Shown: one piece after another, positions 54,701 through 63,468 of the stretch
How the letters are laid out: each line of letters opens with the position of its first letter
Position numbering within the stretch: position 1 is the first letter of the stretch
Assembly: GCA_023229645.1 (NCBI GenBank)
Contig: JALNYU010000001.1
Span: 186,001 to 250,000 of the forward strand
Length of the DNA: 64,000 nucleotides
Direction: 5' to 3'
Source of the DNA: Nevskia sp.
GTDB lineage: Bacteria; Pseudomonadota; Gammaproteobacteria; Nevskiales; Nevskiaceae
Position numbers and translations under genes: made by a program
Notes under the pieces: generated by a model
Databases searched by the model: none
What the model saw: only the letters and a program-made list of their open reading frames with translations
Told to the model about the DNA's origin: nothing

Positions 54701-54945
54701 TGCGCCCGATTCTGATGACGTCATTCGCATTCATTTTCGGTGCTGTGCCGTTGGTCATCGCGACCGGCGCCGGTGCCGGCGCCCGTCAGGTGCTCGGTAC
54801 AGCCGTGGTTTTCGGCATGACCGCGGCGACGTTAATCGGCATCTTTATTATTCCGGTGTTCTACGTACTCGTGCAGGGCGCGGCGGAAAAACTATGGCCG
54901 CGTCGGCACCCGAAACCGCAATCCCAGCCGGAGCACACGCCGTGA
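51787..54945 (+). CDS. RND multidrug efflux pump, AcrB/MexB (HAE1) family
   Basis: The 1052-residue pump begins INYFIDRPIFATVLAIII and has the 12-helix RND layout with two large periplasmic loops. LVVDDAIVVVEAV in helix 4 holds the two Asp of the proton relay. LAAKNAILIVEFAK in helix 10 or 11 is the matching conserved block. It exports hydrophobic compounds using the proton gradient. It starts with GTG overlapping the adaptor stop and ends overlapping the outer-membrane gene by GTGA. Confidence 0.96.
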   Translation: MINYFIDRPIFATVLAIIITLAGGVALSSLPIARYPQITPPTIVVSTSFPGADAATIEQSVAAPIEQQVNGVPHMIYMSSKSSNDGAYALTVSFDVDADQDIAAVDVQNQVAIAQRSLPQEVIRQGVTVAKRQPLPLLFITLRATDPRYDYLFLSNYATLRIYDALARIPGVGTVTVFGARDYGMRLWLDPQKMAHFAITTQDISRVLNEQNIVAPAGTIGAEPAVPGQQQQYAVNVRGRLSTVPEYENIILSARSDGSTVRLKDVARVELAATDYSRSTRLNGQPAVNIGIFQLPNANALDVANNVRKTISDLAKTFPPGITYTIPFDTTLFVSESLKEVRDTLFIAAALVLIVVFIFLESWRATLIPMLAVPVSLIGSFTVFGALGFSINTLTLFALVLAIGLVVDDAIVVVEAVTEKMDRHKLSARDATRAAMKDVSGPIIAIALVLTAVFVPVAFLTGLTGLFYRQFALTLSVSVLISTLIALTFTPALCALLLKPTAESHLPGLAGRAFGAFNRGFAWFTHSYTERTRKWVRRVAMPMIIFTVLLGATVYLIGHRPAGFIPDEDQGYVLINATLPEGASLQRTEAVMDQFRQVINEKFPEVENAVIINGFSLITRVNSSYSATGFIVLKPWHDRRAKGSDAFSIVQRMNRELGKIKEANFLVLNPPSIPGISATGGFEFVLEDRAGGELSKLVGVAQDVLAQANKRPEIGRAFTLFNARVPQIEYQVDRDRVKTLGIPLSDVFSSLQTFLGGSYINDFNLFGRTFRVTAQADATARTTPEAVNNLYVRSQAGDMVPLSTMVKIVPKQGPEYIDRYNVYKAITINGVQAPGYSSGDAARAMEEIAQSLPEGFSYEWTGSTFQEKKSAGQSPYIFAMAMVFVFLVLAALYESWAVPFAVLLCIPFAVFGAFAGLSARGMANDIYAQIGLIMLIGLAAKNAILIVEFAKLAHERGASLVDAAIEGAQLRLRPILMTSFAFIFGAVPLVIATGAGAGARQVLGTAVVFGMTAATLIGIFIIPVFYVLVQGAAEKLWPRRHPKPQSQPEHTP

Positions 54946-56363
54946 AGCGTTTGACGATTGCCGTTGCTGCCGCGGTATGGGCCGCCGGCTGCACGTTGGG
55001 GCCGGATTATCGTCGGCCCGAAACCACGGTGCCCGAGGCCTACCGTTGGCAGCTGCCGAGCGCCGAAGCTGGCGCCAGCGCGGAGGCGTATGCCGACCTC
55101 GGTTGGTGGCAGGTGTACGCCGATCCGAATCTGCAGCAGTTGTTGAAGGCCGCAGTCGAACAGAATCCGGATGTTCGCATCGCTGCGGCCCGTATCGATC
55201 AAGCCCGCGCCTCGCTTGGGGTAAACCGCTTGGCGCAGCTGCCGCAGATTGCCGGGACGGCTGGCGAAACCCGCAACGAAACCTCGGCGCTGCTGACCTC
55301 GTTCACGCTGCCGCGCGAGCGGACCAATGATGTGCTGCAGCTGTCGGCGTCCTGGGAAATCGATCTCTGGGGGCGGCTACGGCGTGCCACCGAAGCCGGC
55401 CGGGCCGATTTGCTGGCCGCTGAATACGCCAAACAGGGTGTGCTTGTTGGCTTGATCGGCGATGTCGCCAGCGCTTACTTCAACCTGCTGTCGTTAGACG
55501 AGCAGTTGGAAATCACCCAGCGCACGACCGCCACGCGCGAGAAATTTGTTGAATTGACCCGGGCGCGGCACGACCGCGGCGTGGTCAGCGGTCTGGACGT
55601 TGCGACCGCCGAGGCGCAATTGGCGACGGCGCAGGGCAATGTGCCGGAATTGCAGCGCCAGATCGCGCAAGCCGAAGATCAGCTGAACTTCCTGCTCGGT
55701 GGCGGCGCGAACGCAATCGTGCGGCAGGTCGAGACGAATCCAATTGCGCCGATACCGCCGCCCGGTTTGCCGTCGACGCTGTTGGAGCGGCGGCCGGATA
55801 TTCGGCAGGCCGAGCAAGCGCTGGTCGCTGCTAACGCGCGCATCGGCTCGGCCAAGGCGGCGCTGTTCCCGACGTTGTCGCTAACCGGCGCGGTGGGCTC
55901 CGCCAGCAGTGCGCTCGACGGCTTGCTAACCGGCCCCGCGCAGACGTTCTCGATCGGCGGCAATCTGCTGCTGCCGATCCTCGACGCACAACGCAATCTC
56001 TTTGTTGTCGATCTCGCTGACGCCCGCAAGCGGGAGGCGATTTTGCAATATCAAAAAACCATACAGGGCGCGTTGCGCGACGTTTCTGACGCCTTAGTTG
56101 CGCGTCAGAAATACGCCGAATTCGAACTCACGCAACGCGCCCAGGTGGCGGCGCTGCGGCGTGCGGACGATATTGCGCTGGCCCGCTATCGCGCCGGATT
56201 TTCATCGTATTTCGACGTGATCAACGCCGATCGGGATCTGTTTAACGCCGAGCTGACGTTATCGGCTTCGGCGCGCAACACCCGTATCGCTGCGGTGCAG
56301 TTGTACCGCGCACTGGGTGGCGGTTGGCAGTTACCGGCGCTGGTGCCCGCCGCAGCGAAGTAG
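54942..56363 (+). CDS. outer membrane efflux channel, OprM/NodT family lipoprotein
   Basis: The 473-residue protein has a lipoprotein signal (AVWAAGCTLGPDYRRP), followed by two OEP repeats of long helices, with SASWEIDLWGRLRRATEA and LEITQRTTATREKFVELTRARHDRG. It completes the tripartite pump. The start is a GTG overlapping the pump stop; the much longer open frame upstream is a shadow of the pump gene. Confidence 0.93.
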   Translation: MKRLTIAVAAAVWAAGCTLGPDYRRPETTVPEAYRWQLPSAEAGASAEAYADLGWWQVYADPNLQQLLKAAVEQNPDVRIAAARIDQARASLGVNRLAQLPQIAGTAGETRNETSALLTSFTLPRERTNDVLQLSASWEIDLWGRLRRATEAGRADLLAAEYAKQGVLVGLIGDVASAYFNLLSLDEQLEITQRTTATREKFVELTRARHDRGVVSGLDVATAEAQLATAQGNVPELQRQIAQAEDQLNFLLGGGANAIVRQVETNPIAPIPPPGLPSTLLERRPDIRQAEQALVAANARIGSAKAALFPTLSLTGAVGSASSALDGLLTGPAQTFSIGGNLLLPILDAQRNLFVVDLADARKREAILQYQKTIQGALRDVSDALVARQKYAEFELTQRAQVAALRRADDIALARYRAGFSSYFDVINADRDLFNAELTLSASARNTRIAAVQLYRALGGGWQLPALVPAAAK

Positions 56364-56402
56364 CGGTCGCCTCGGGGCGGCGTTCGGCGCGATAATGCGG
56401 AC

Positions 56403-57446
56403 ATGACGACGCCCGAAAAACTGCCTCCGAAATTGCCTGCCGGTCAAGCGCTGACCGAGAAATTCCCGGTGGTCGGCGAACTGCAGCCGGCGCCGGGGTG
56501 GGCCGCAGAAACCTGCCGGATCGAAGTCGGCGGCTTGGTCGAGCGGACATTGACGCTGACGTTGGCTGACGTATTGCGCCTGCCGCAGCGGCAACGCACG
56601 GCGGATATTCATTGCGTCACCGGCTGGTCGCGGCCGCTGCTGACGATGCGCGGCGTGCCGCTGGCGGCAATTCTGGCGCTGGCCGGCGTGCACCCAGACG
56701 CGCGCTTTGTTCGCTTCGTCGCGCAGACCCCGCGCGGCCACGACACCTCACTGCCGTTGGCGTTGGCGCTGGCCGATACCTGGCTCGTGCATGAAGTTGA
56801 TGGTCAGCCGTTGTCATCAGAGCACGGCGGGCCGCTGCGCACGATCACCCCCGGCCGCTACTTCTATAAAAGCCTGAAATGGTTGGCGCGAATCGAACTG
56901 TTGGCCGATGACCAACTCGGCTACTGGGAGCGCGAAAGCGCGTACCACAACGAGGCGGATCCGTGGCGCGAGCAGCGTTTTGACGAATCCCGAATTGCCG
57001 ACGCCGAAACCGTCGCCGCGTTCCGCGATGCCGATGACTTCACCGCATGGCGCGGCAAGGTGCTGCTAAAAGCGCGGCTCGGCGGTTGGCTGCCGCGCAA
57101 TCAAGATCTCAGCGCCGTGCAGCTCAAATATTGCTCGCTACGCCGCGCGCAACTGGCTGGCGTGAACTGGCGCGGCGCGAACTTGAGTTTGTCGAACTTC
57201 GAGGGCGCGGATCTGCGCGGCAGTGATTTCTCGGAAGCGGACGTGGAAGGCGCGAGTTTTGCCGGTGCCGACTTGCGCGGCGCCATTTTCCGCGAAACCG
57301 CGTTGTCGGCAACGCGCTTTTTCCGCGATTTTGCCGGCGGCCAGCGCTTGGCGGCCAATGTTGAAGGGCTGCAGTTCACCCGGCCGCGCGGATTGCTGGA
57401 AGCCCAGGCGGAATTCCTGCGCGCGCACGGCGTGCACTGGGAATAG
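56403..57446 (+). CDS. sulfite-oxidase-fold Moco domain fused to pentapeptide repeats
   Basis: The N-terminal 190 residues form a molybdopterin oxidoreductase domain of the YedY/MsrP type: DIHCVTGWSR with the molybdenum-ligand Cys71, and HGGPLRTITPGRYFYKSLKWL. Residues about 235-305 are pentapeptide repeats (NLSLSNFEGADLRGSDFSEADVEGASFAGADLRG), which fold as a right-handed helix. No signal peptide is visible, unlike MsrP, so it may be cytoplasmic. The fusion is unusual. It starts 40 bases after the efflux operon; an in-frame ATG at 56403 is the only good start. Confidence 0.82.
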   Translation: MTTPEKLPPKLPAGQALTEKFPVVGELQPAPGWAAETCRIEVGGLVERTLTLTLADVLRLPQRQRTADIHCVTGWSRPLLTMRGVPLAAILALAGVHPDARFVRFVAQTPRGHDTSLPLALALADTWLVHEVDGQPLSSEHGGPLRTITPGRYFYKSLKWLARIELLADDQLGYWERESAYHNEADPWREQRFDESRIADAETVAAFRDADDFTAWRGKVLLKARLGGWLPRNQDLSAVQLKYCSLRRAQLAGVNWRGANLSLSNFEGADLRGSDFSEADVEGASFAGADLRGAIFRETALSATRFFRDFAGGQRLAANVEGLQFTRPRGLLEAQAEFLRAHGVHWE

Positions 57447-57720
57447 GTCTTTAGTCGGGCGAAGTCCGACATGCCGAGCGGCAAAACTCGCAAATCAGCG
57501 CGCCACGGTGCTCGATAGCGGCCTTGGAATAAGGCTTGCTTCTTTGATTTTTAAACACTTCTACGGCTGAATGGCCTGACTTACGGTGTCGGCCCGACAA
57601 TTTTTGCGCGAATATAACCACTTGAATCCGTATTCCGTCACAATTGACCGAGTGCTATCGGCCAACCCCTTCCAGGGTCAAGCCGAAAACAACACCTAAT
57701 CAGCAACCGGACATAACAAG

Positions 57721-58620
57721 ATGGAATCTACCGACGAACTGATCCACGGGCTTTATCGCGGTGCGGTCGAAGACGAATGGCGGGAATACCGGGGCCGTGC
57801 GCTAGCGCGCGTGTGCGAGAAATTTGGCGCTTCAGCGGCAGCGTGGTGGACGCGTGGCGAAAATAACGACGGCGGGGAGCTGACCCAGCATCCACAGTCG
57901 ACCGTCACTGCTGCGGCGCTCGCTGCGCTGAAATTCCCCGCTGACAACGGCGAAAATTTGCTTGAGCTGCCGGGCCGCAATCAAACCTCGGTGGCTCTGT
58001 ACTACCCGCACAGCGGTACTGCGGTAGTCAGCACTGTGCTGCTGAATTTCCCGAGCGATCGCAAGCTCCCATCGAACGAAGCGATTAAGCGGGTGATCGG
58101 CCATATGATCGAGGCCGGCGCGCTGGCGCTACGCCAGTTTATTCGCCGTGACGACTGGTTGGCGTCGATGGGCCGCGCGAATCGCGGTTCGGCGGCGATG
58201 GTCGATGCCGAAGGCAACCTGTTTGCGCTGAGCGAACATTTCCGGGCGATGCTCGATAACGGCACCGGCGCTGCGCTGGCCAAGCTGCCGTTCGAGCTAC
58301 CCGAAGCCGTACTCGGCGAAGAGGGCGGGGAGTTTGTTAACGGCCCGCTGCACATGCGTGTGACCCGCTGCGGCGAACTATATTTGCTGTACGCGCGGAA
58401 GCCGCTGCCGCTGGATTCACTATCGCCGCGGGAGCAGGAAATTGCCCGCGCGCTCGGCAATGGCAAGACCTTGAAATCAATCGCACGGCAGTACGGCATC
58501 GCGGTATCGACGGTCGCAAACCATACGACGCGAATTTACCGCAAGCTGGCAATCTATCGTCGTGAAGATTTGATTGAATTGGTGCGGATGCGCTCGGAAG
58601 CGGGTCGAAAAGTCGGCTAA
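57721..58620 (+). CDS. LuxR-type HTH transcriptional regulator
   Basis: The 299-residue protein ends in a LuxR HTH: LSPREQEIARALGNGKTLKSIA, then STVANHTTRIYRKLAIYRREDL. The N-terminal 230 residues are not a receiver and may bind a ligand; there is a PAS-like part near residues 155-200. No neighbouring sensor is seen. It follows a 274-base gap without a recognised gene and is followed by a GC-rich hairpin. Confidence 0.8.
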   Translation: MESTDELIHGLYRGAVEDEWREYRGRALARVCEKFGASAAAWWTRGENNDGGELTQHPQSTVTAAALAALKFPADNGENLLELPGRNQTSVALYYPHSGTAVVSTVLLNFPSDRKLPSNEAIKRVIGHMIEAGALALRQFIRRDDWLASMGRANRGSAAMVDAEGNLFALSEHFRAMLDNGTGAALAKLPFELPEAVLGEEGGEFVNGPLHMRVTRCGELYLLYARKPLPLDSLSPREQEIARALGNGKTLKSIARQYGIAVSTVANHTTRIYRKLAIYRREDLIELVRMRSEAGRKVG

Positions 58621-58626
58621 ACGCCA

Positions 58627-58649
58627 GGGACGCGCAGGGTGCGCGTCCC
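58627..58649 (+). terminator. hairpin after the LuxR-type gene
   Basis: GGGACGCGC-AGGGT-GCGCGTCCC is a perfect nine-base stem six bases after the stop. It has no T-run, so the terminator call is tentative. Confidence 0.5.
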
Positions 58650-58735
58650 GAATTGGCGGCGGAGTTTGCTGCAGCGCACTAGCAATTGCGGCAAACTACG
58701 CCATTCCGGCCGTTCCTCGCGCCGCTGGGCTCTGA

Positions 58736-59629
58736 ATGTCTGCCTCGTCTGTTCCGATACTTGAAGCAGTTGATCTCGTTAAGCATTTTCCAAAAGTGCG
58801 GGCGGTCGACGGCATCAGTTTCGCGGTGCCAGCGGGGATTTGCTTCGGCTTGCTCGGCCCGAATGGCGCCGGCAAAAGCACGACGATTGAAATGCTCGAA
58901 GGGCTGCTGACGCCGACGTCTGGCCGGGTGCTCTATCACGGAGAGCGCCTAGGCCAGCGTCATCGCGAGCGGATTGGCATCCAGTTCCAAAATACCGCGT
59001 TGCAAGACCATCTGACGGTGCACGAGAACCTGCGGTTCTTTGGTGCGCTATATCCGGTTCGTCGGCCGTTGTCGGAATTAATCGCACTGTGCCAGCTCGA
59101 AGAGTTTCTTGATCGCGACTCGCGCAAGCTCTCCGGTGGCCAACGGCAGCGGTTGCTGTTGGCGATTGCGCTGATCAACAACCCCGACCTGATTTTTCTC
59201 GATGAGCCCACCACCGGCCTCGACCCGCAGGCGCGGCGTAATTTCTGGGACATGGTCACCGACCTCAAGCGGCTCGGCAATACGATCGTCCTGACCACGC
59301 ATTACATGGAAGAGGCATACCTGCTGTGCGACGACATCGTCATCGTCGATCACGGCAAGATCATCGCCCGCGGCGCGCCGGCGCAGTTGCTGGCCCAGCA
59401 TTTCAACGACTCGGTGCTGGAATTGCCGATGGTGGAAGCGCGGAAACTCGATGGCGGGCCGCTGCGCTATGCGGCGATTGGCGAATCTGCGGAAATCCTG
59501 ACACCAGATGTGAATGCCGCCGTTGGGGTATTGCTTGCGGCGGGCGTGTCGCTCGCACAGCTGCGCATCCGGCCACGGACGCTGGAGGATTTGTTTATCG
59601 AACTCACCGGCCGGGCCCTGCGGGCATGA
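58736..59629 (+). CDS. ABC-2 type exporter, ATP-binding protein
   Basis: The 297-residue protein has Walker A GPNGAGKST, signature KLSGGQRQRLLLAIAL, Walker B LIFLDEPTTGLD and the switch His in LTTHYMEEA. The C-terminus (LRIRPRTLEDLFIELTGR) is that of drug/lipid exporters of the DrrA/CcmA type. It overlaps the permease gene by ATGA. Confidence 0.92.
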   Translation: MSASSVPILEAVDLVKHFPKVRAVDGISFAVPAGICFGLLGPNGAGKSTTIEMLEGLLTPTSGRVLYHGERLGQRHRERIGIQFQNTALQDHLTVHENLRFFGALYPVRRPLSELIALCQLEEFLDRDSRKLSGGQRQRLLLAIALINNPDLIFLDEPTTGLDPQARRNFWDMVTDLKRLGNTIVLTTHYMEEAYLLCDDIVIVDHGKIIARGAPAQLLAQHFNDSVLELPMVEARKLDGGPLRYAAIGESAEILTPDVNAAVGVLLAAGVSLAQLRIRPRTLEDLFIELTGRALRA

Positions 59630-60657
59630 GTGGCTTCTGGCGCCGGCTCTCGGCAACCACTTGGGCGCGGAGCCTGGAATTCATTCGTGACCGCGCCTCG
59701 CTCGGTTGGAATCTGGTTTTTCCAGTGTTCCTGGTCGCCGGTCTGGCCTTCGTGTTCTCCGGCCCCGGACAGCCGCTGTTCAAAGTGGCGGTGCTGGCAC
59801 CGAGTACGGCCAAGCTTGACGTCGACCTGCACCCGTTTCTGAGCACGCCGCAAGTGCAGTTTTATCGAGAAACCGACCGCGACAGCGCGCTGCCGAAAGT
59901 GCAGCGCCACCGCATCGATCTATTGTTGGATTTCACCCAGACGCCAGCGCGCTACTGGCTCAATACGCAATCGGCTAAAGGCGAACTCCTTGAGCGGCTG
60001 CTCATCGCCTCGCCCGGCGCCAAGCTCGAACGCGAGACCACCACCGGGCGCGAGATCCGCTACGTTGACTGGGTTGCACCCGGCGTGCTCGGCATGAACA
60101 TGATGTTCGCGTGCTTATTCGGCATCGGCTACGTCGTAGTCCGCTATCGCAAGAATGGCTACCTAAAACGTTTGAACGCAACCCCGTTACGGCCGCTGGA
60201 GTTCTTGCTGGCGCAGCTCATTTCACGGTTGGCTTTGATACTGATCGTCAACGCCGCGGTGTTCGCGGCCTGCCGCGTCGTGCTCGGCCTGCGCATGGAA
60301 GGTTCGTACTTCGATCTATTGCTGGTCACCGCCGTCGGCGCGTTTTCGATGATCGCGATGGGCCTCGTGGTTTCAGCGCGGATGTCGAGCGAAGAAGTCG
60401 CTGGCGGCATTTTGAATGTGTTGTCGATGCCAATGACGGTGCTCTGCGGCGTGTTTTTCTCAATGGATGGCGCGCCGCGGATCTTGCAACTCGCGGCGCA
60501 GCTACTGCCGTTGACCCATATGTTGGAAGCGGCGCGGGCGGTGATGCTTGATGGCGCCGGTCTTGCACAGATTTACCCGAACCTTGTTGCGTTGGCCGCG
60601 ATGAGCGTGATTTATCTCGGCCTCGGTGCAGCGCTGTTCAAGTGGCGGCAGGACTGA
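59626..60657 (+). CDS. ABC-2 type exporter, permease
   Basis: The 343-residue protein has one N-terminal helix, a periplasmic region (about 45-145) and five C-terminal helices with the ABC-2 pattern (GVLGMNMMFACLFGIGYVVV; ILQLAAQLLPLTHMLEA). The start ATG overlaps the ATPase stop. An upstream in-frame frame is a shadow of the ATPase. Substrate unknown. Confidence 0.9.
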   Translation: MSGFWRRLSATTWARSLEFIRDRASLGWNLVFPVFLVAGLAFVFSGPGQPLFKVAVLAPSTAKLDVDLHPFLSTPQVQFYRETDRDSALPKVQRHRIDLLLDFTQTPARYWLNTQSAKGELLERLLIASPGAKLERETTTGREIRYVDWVAPGVLGMNMMFACLFGIGYVVVRYRKNGYLKRLNATPLRPLEFLLAQLISRLALILIVNAAVFAACRVVLGLRMEGSYFDLLLVTAVGAFSMIAMGLVVSARMSSEEVAGGILNVLSMPMTVLCGVFFSMDGAPRILQLAAQLLPLTHMLEAARAVMLDGAGLAQIYPNLVALAAMSVIYLGLGAALFKWRQD

Positions 60658-60741
60658 CCGTCGTTTTTTAAGGCGCCGGCGGGCTGTGCCGGATTTCTTT
60701 TCCCGACGTCGCCGATTTTGGCGCGTGCATAAGTCATAACC

Positions 60742-61698
60742 ATGCTCCCACAGACGATTAACTACCCCGACAACATCACCTGTATCGACACCGAACAACA
60801 CCGCGCCGGGCTCGCCTGCTGTTATCTGATGCGCAGCGGCGATGCCTATGCGTTCATTGAATGCGGCAACTCGTTGTCGGTCCCAGGTTTGCTGAAAGTG
60901 CTGAAACGGCGCGGCATCGCGCCGGAACAAGTGGCCTACGTGATGCCAACGCACGTGCATCTCGACCACGCTGGCGGTGCCGGGCTTTTGATGCGTGAAC
61001 TGCCAGCGGCGAAGTTGATTGCCCATCCGCGCGGTGCCAAGCATTTGATCGACCCGAGCAAGCTCATCGAAGGCGCAGCCGCGGTGTACGGCGCGGAGAA
61101 TATGCTGCGGCTTTACGGCGAAATTTTGCCGGTGCCGGAGGCGCGCGTGATCGTCGCCGAAGACGAATTCCGTCTCGACTTCAACGGCCGCATCCTGCGC
61201 TTTATCGATGCGCCTGGCCACGCCCGCCATCATTACGCGATTTGGGACGAAGCCAGCCGCGGCTGGTTTACCGGCGACACCTTTGGCATCTCGTACCGCG
61301 AATTCGACGGTTCCGAAGGGCCGTACGTGTTCCCGACCACGACGCCGGTGCAGTTCGAGCCGGACGCCTGGCTGCGCACGTTGAGCCGCTTCATGGCGAC
61401 CGATCCAATCTATATGTTCCTGACTCACTACGGCCGCGTTGGCGATGTTCAACGCTTGGCAGCGGATTTACGCGGCGGTATCGCCGTCTATCAGAGCATT
61501 GCCCAGCGCTTGGCGGCAGCGCCAGACCGACACGCGATGATCAAAGCTGCGCTGATTCGGCACGCGACTGAGGAACTTGCCGCAATGTCCTGCACTCTCA
61601 GCGAAGCCGCAATCGCCGAGTTGCTGGAATTAGACATGGAGCTGAACGCACAGGGCCTAGGGGTCTGGCTCGACCGGCAGAAAAGCGAAAAAAGCTGA
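60742..61698 (+). CDS. metallo-beta-lactamase-fold hydrolase
   Basis: The 318-residue enzyme has the metal motif THVHLDHAGG (about residues 74-83), DAPGHARHHYAIWD and a C-terminal LTHYGRVGDVQRLA. The family includes lactonases and related hydrolases; the substrate is unknown. It starts 84 bases after the exporter permease and is followed by lepB after 35 bases. Confidence 0.87.
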   Translation: MLPQTINYPDNITCIDTEQHRAGLACCYLMRSGDAYAFIECGNSLSVPGLLKVLKRRGIAPEQVAYVMPTHVHLDHAGGAGLLMRELPAAKLIAHPRGAKHLIDPSKLIEGAAAVYGAENMLRLYGEILPVPEARVIVAEDEFRLDFNGRILRFIDAPGHARHHYAIWDEASRGWFTGDTFGISYREFDGSEGPYVFPTTTPVQFEPDAWLRTLSRFMATDPIYMFLTHYGRVGDVQRLAADLRGGIAVYQSIAQRLAAAPDRHAMIKAALIRHATEELAAMSCTLSEAAIAELLELDMELNAQGLGVWLDRQKSEKS

Positions 61699-61733
61699 TG
61701 CAAGCCATCTAATAACGCTGGAGTGGAGGCACG

Positions 61734-62423
61734 ATGCAAACCAAGCTCAAACAGCTGGCCCGTGAATATCGGGGGCTCCTTATTTTTATCAGTCTGATGA
61801 TGGTATTCCGGTCAGCACTCGCCGATTGGATGGTCGTGCCTAGCGGCTCGATGAATCCGACGTTGATGGAAGGCGACTACATCCTGGTCGAGAAAGCACA
61901 TTATGGTTTGCACCTGCCGTTTACTTCGCTGCAGTTGATGTCGGGCGCTGACCCCCAGCGCGGTGAAATCGCTGTTTTTTGGTCGCCAGCGGACGGCAAG
62001 CGGCTGGTTAAACGTGTAATCGGCGTGCCCGGTGATCGCGTCGCGTTGCGTGACGAGCGGCTTTATATCAACGGCGTTGCGGCGGAATACGAAACGGTTG
62101 AAATTCCGCGCTTCGAGCGGGAAATGTTGGAGCGCTGGAGCGAGTCCGAGCACCAGATCGAGCGCGAGCGTGGCGACGGTATCGATCACTACCTGCTGCT
62201 GCAACCGCAGCAGGCGGCGCGGCGCGATTTCGATGAAATCGATGTTCCTGCTGGCCAGTATTTAATGCTCGGCGATAACCGCGACAACTCCGCCGACTCC
62301 CGTTACATCGGCCTCGTGCCGCGCGCGGCGTTTATCGGCCGGGCAACGCGTGTGGTCGCCTCGTTCAACCCCGACGAATACCTGCTGCCGCGGTTCGATC
62401 GCACCTTTGCACCGCTGCGCTGA
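61734..62423 (+). CDS. lepB: signal peptidase I
   Basis: The 229-residue protein has one N-terminal membrane helix, catalytic Ser39 in PSGSMNPTLMEGD, Lys93 in RLVKRVIGVPGD and the box GDNRDNSADSRYIG. Length is close to that of short LepB proteins; there is a small insertion (about 120-150) with RERGDGIDHYL. It cleaves Sec and Tat signal peptides, including those of the secreted proteins in this window. Confidence 0.93.
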   Translation: MQTKLKQLAREYRGLLIFISLMMVFRSALADWMVVPSGSMNPTLMEGDYILVEKAHYGLHLPFTSLQLMSGADPQRGEIAVFWSPADGKRLVKRVIGVPGDRVALRDERLYINGVAAEYETVEIPRFEREMLERWSESEHQIERERGDGIDHYLLLQPQQAARRDFDEIDVPAGQYLMLGDNRDNSADSRYIGLVPRAAFIGRATRVVASFNPDEYLLPRFDRTFAPLR

Positions 62424-62424
62424 C

Positions 62425-63399
62425 ATGAACCTACCGGTACCGGATGCTGCGGCGCTCGCCAGCGCGGCTGAGATCGTCTACCGCGCCATGGCGCCAACGC
62501 CGCAGTACGCGTGGCCGCTGCTGTCGTTCCGCTTGGGTGCCGAGGTGTGGGTTAAGCACGAAAACCACACGCAAACCGGCGCGTTCAAGTTGCGTGGCGG
62601 CTTGGTTTATTTCGAGAGTTTGCTGCGGCAGATGCCCGATTGCCCAGGGGTGATTTCGGCCACCCGTGGCAACCACGGTCAGTCCGTCGGATTTGCCGCG
62701 CGCCGCGCCGGCATCGCGGCGACGATCGTTGTGCCGTACGGCAATAGCCGTGAAAAAAATGCGGCCATGCGTGGCTTAGGCGTCGATTTAATCGAATACG
62801 GCGAGGATTTTCAGGCCGCGCGCGAGCACGCGGCGGCGCTAGCGGATGAGCGCGGTCTGCACATGATTCCGTCATATCACGCGGATCTTGTGCGTGGCGT
62901 GGCGACGTACTGGCAAGAGTTATTTCAGGCCGTGCCAGATCTTGATGTTGTCTTCGTGCCGATTGGCATGGGCTCGGGTATCTGCGCCGCCGTTGCCGCG
63001 CGGGCGGCGTTGGGCGTTCGCACGCGCATCGTCGGCGTGGTTTCAACAGAAGCGCCCGCTTATGCGTTGAGTTTCGAAGCCGGCCGCGTTGTTGAAGCGC
63101 CGACGACGACACAGCTCGCCGACGGCATGGCCTGCCGCTCGCCGGACGCTACCGCGCTCAAAATCATCTGCAGCGGCGTTTCGGAAATCGTCCGTGTCAG
63201 CGATGAGGAAATCGCCAATGCGATGCGCATTTATTTCAGCGATACCCACAACGCCGCGGAAGGCGCTGGCGCTGCTGCGCTGGCCGCCGCGTTACAGCAG
63301 CAAAGCCAGCTGCGCGGCCAGAAAATTGGCTTGAGCTTGTCGGGTGGCAATGTTGATCGCGATGTCTTCGCGGCCGTGCTAAGCCGTGATGGCGCTTAA
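62425..63399 (+). CDS. threonine/serine dehydratase-like PLP enzyme
   Basis: The 324-residue protein is a fold-type II PLP enzyme. The PLP Lys is in TGAFKLRGG, TRGNHGQSVGFAAR is the phosphate-facing loop region, and GMGSGICAA and LSLSGGNVDRD are further conserved parts. It lacks the C-terminal regulatory domain of IlvA, so it may be a catabolic threonine dehydratase or a relative acting on another hydroxy-amino acid. It starts one base after the lepB stop. Confidence 0.87.
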   Translation: MNLPVPDAAALASAAEIVYRAMAPTPQYAWPLLSFRLGAEVWVKHENHTQTGAFKLRGGLVYFESLLRQMPDCPGVISATRGNHGQSVGFAARRAGIAATIVVPYGNSREKNAAMRGLGVDLIEYGEDFQAAREHAAALADERGLHMIPSYHADLVRGVATYWQELFQAVPDLDVVFVPIGMGSGICAAVAARAALGVRTRIVGVVSTEAPAYALSFEAGRVVEAPTTTQLADGMACRSPDATALKIICSGVSEIVRVSDEEIANAMRIYFSDTHNAAEGAGAAALAAALQQQSQLRGQKIGLSLSGGNVDRDVFAAVLSRDGA

Positions 63400-63468
63400 A
63401 CGCCGCCTTCGGCGCAGCCGCTAAATTTGGCGGCACGACGCTGGGTTGAGTCGGCGGCGATGATTACG

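Noticed and set aside
54363..54941. Upstream extension of the outer-membrane channel gene
   Set aside because: It lies wholly inside the RND pump gene in another frame; the lipoprotein signal begins at the GTG at 54942.
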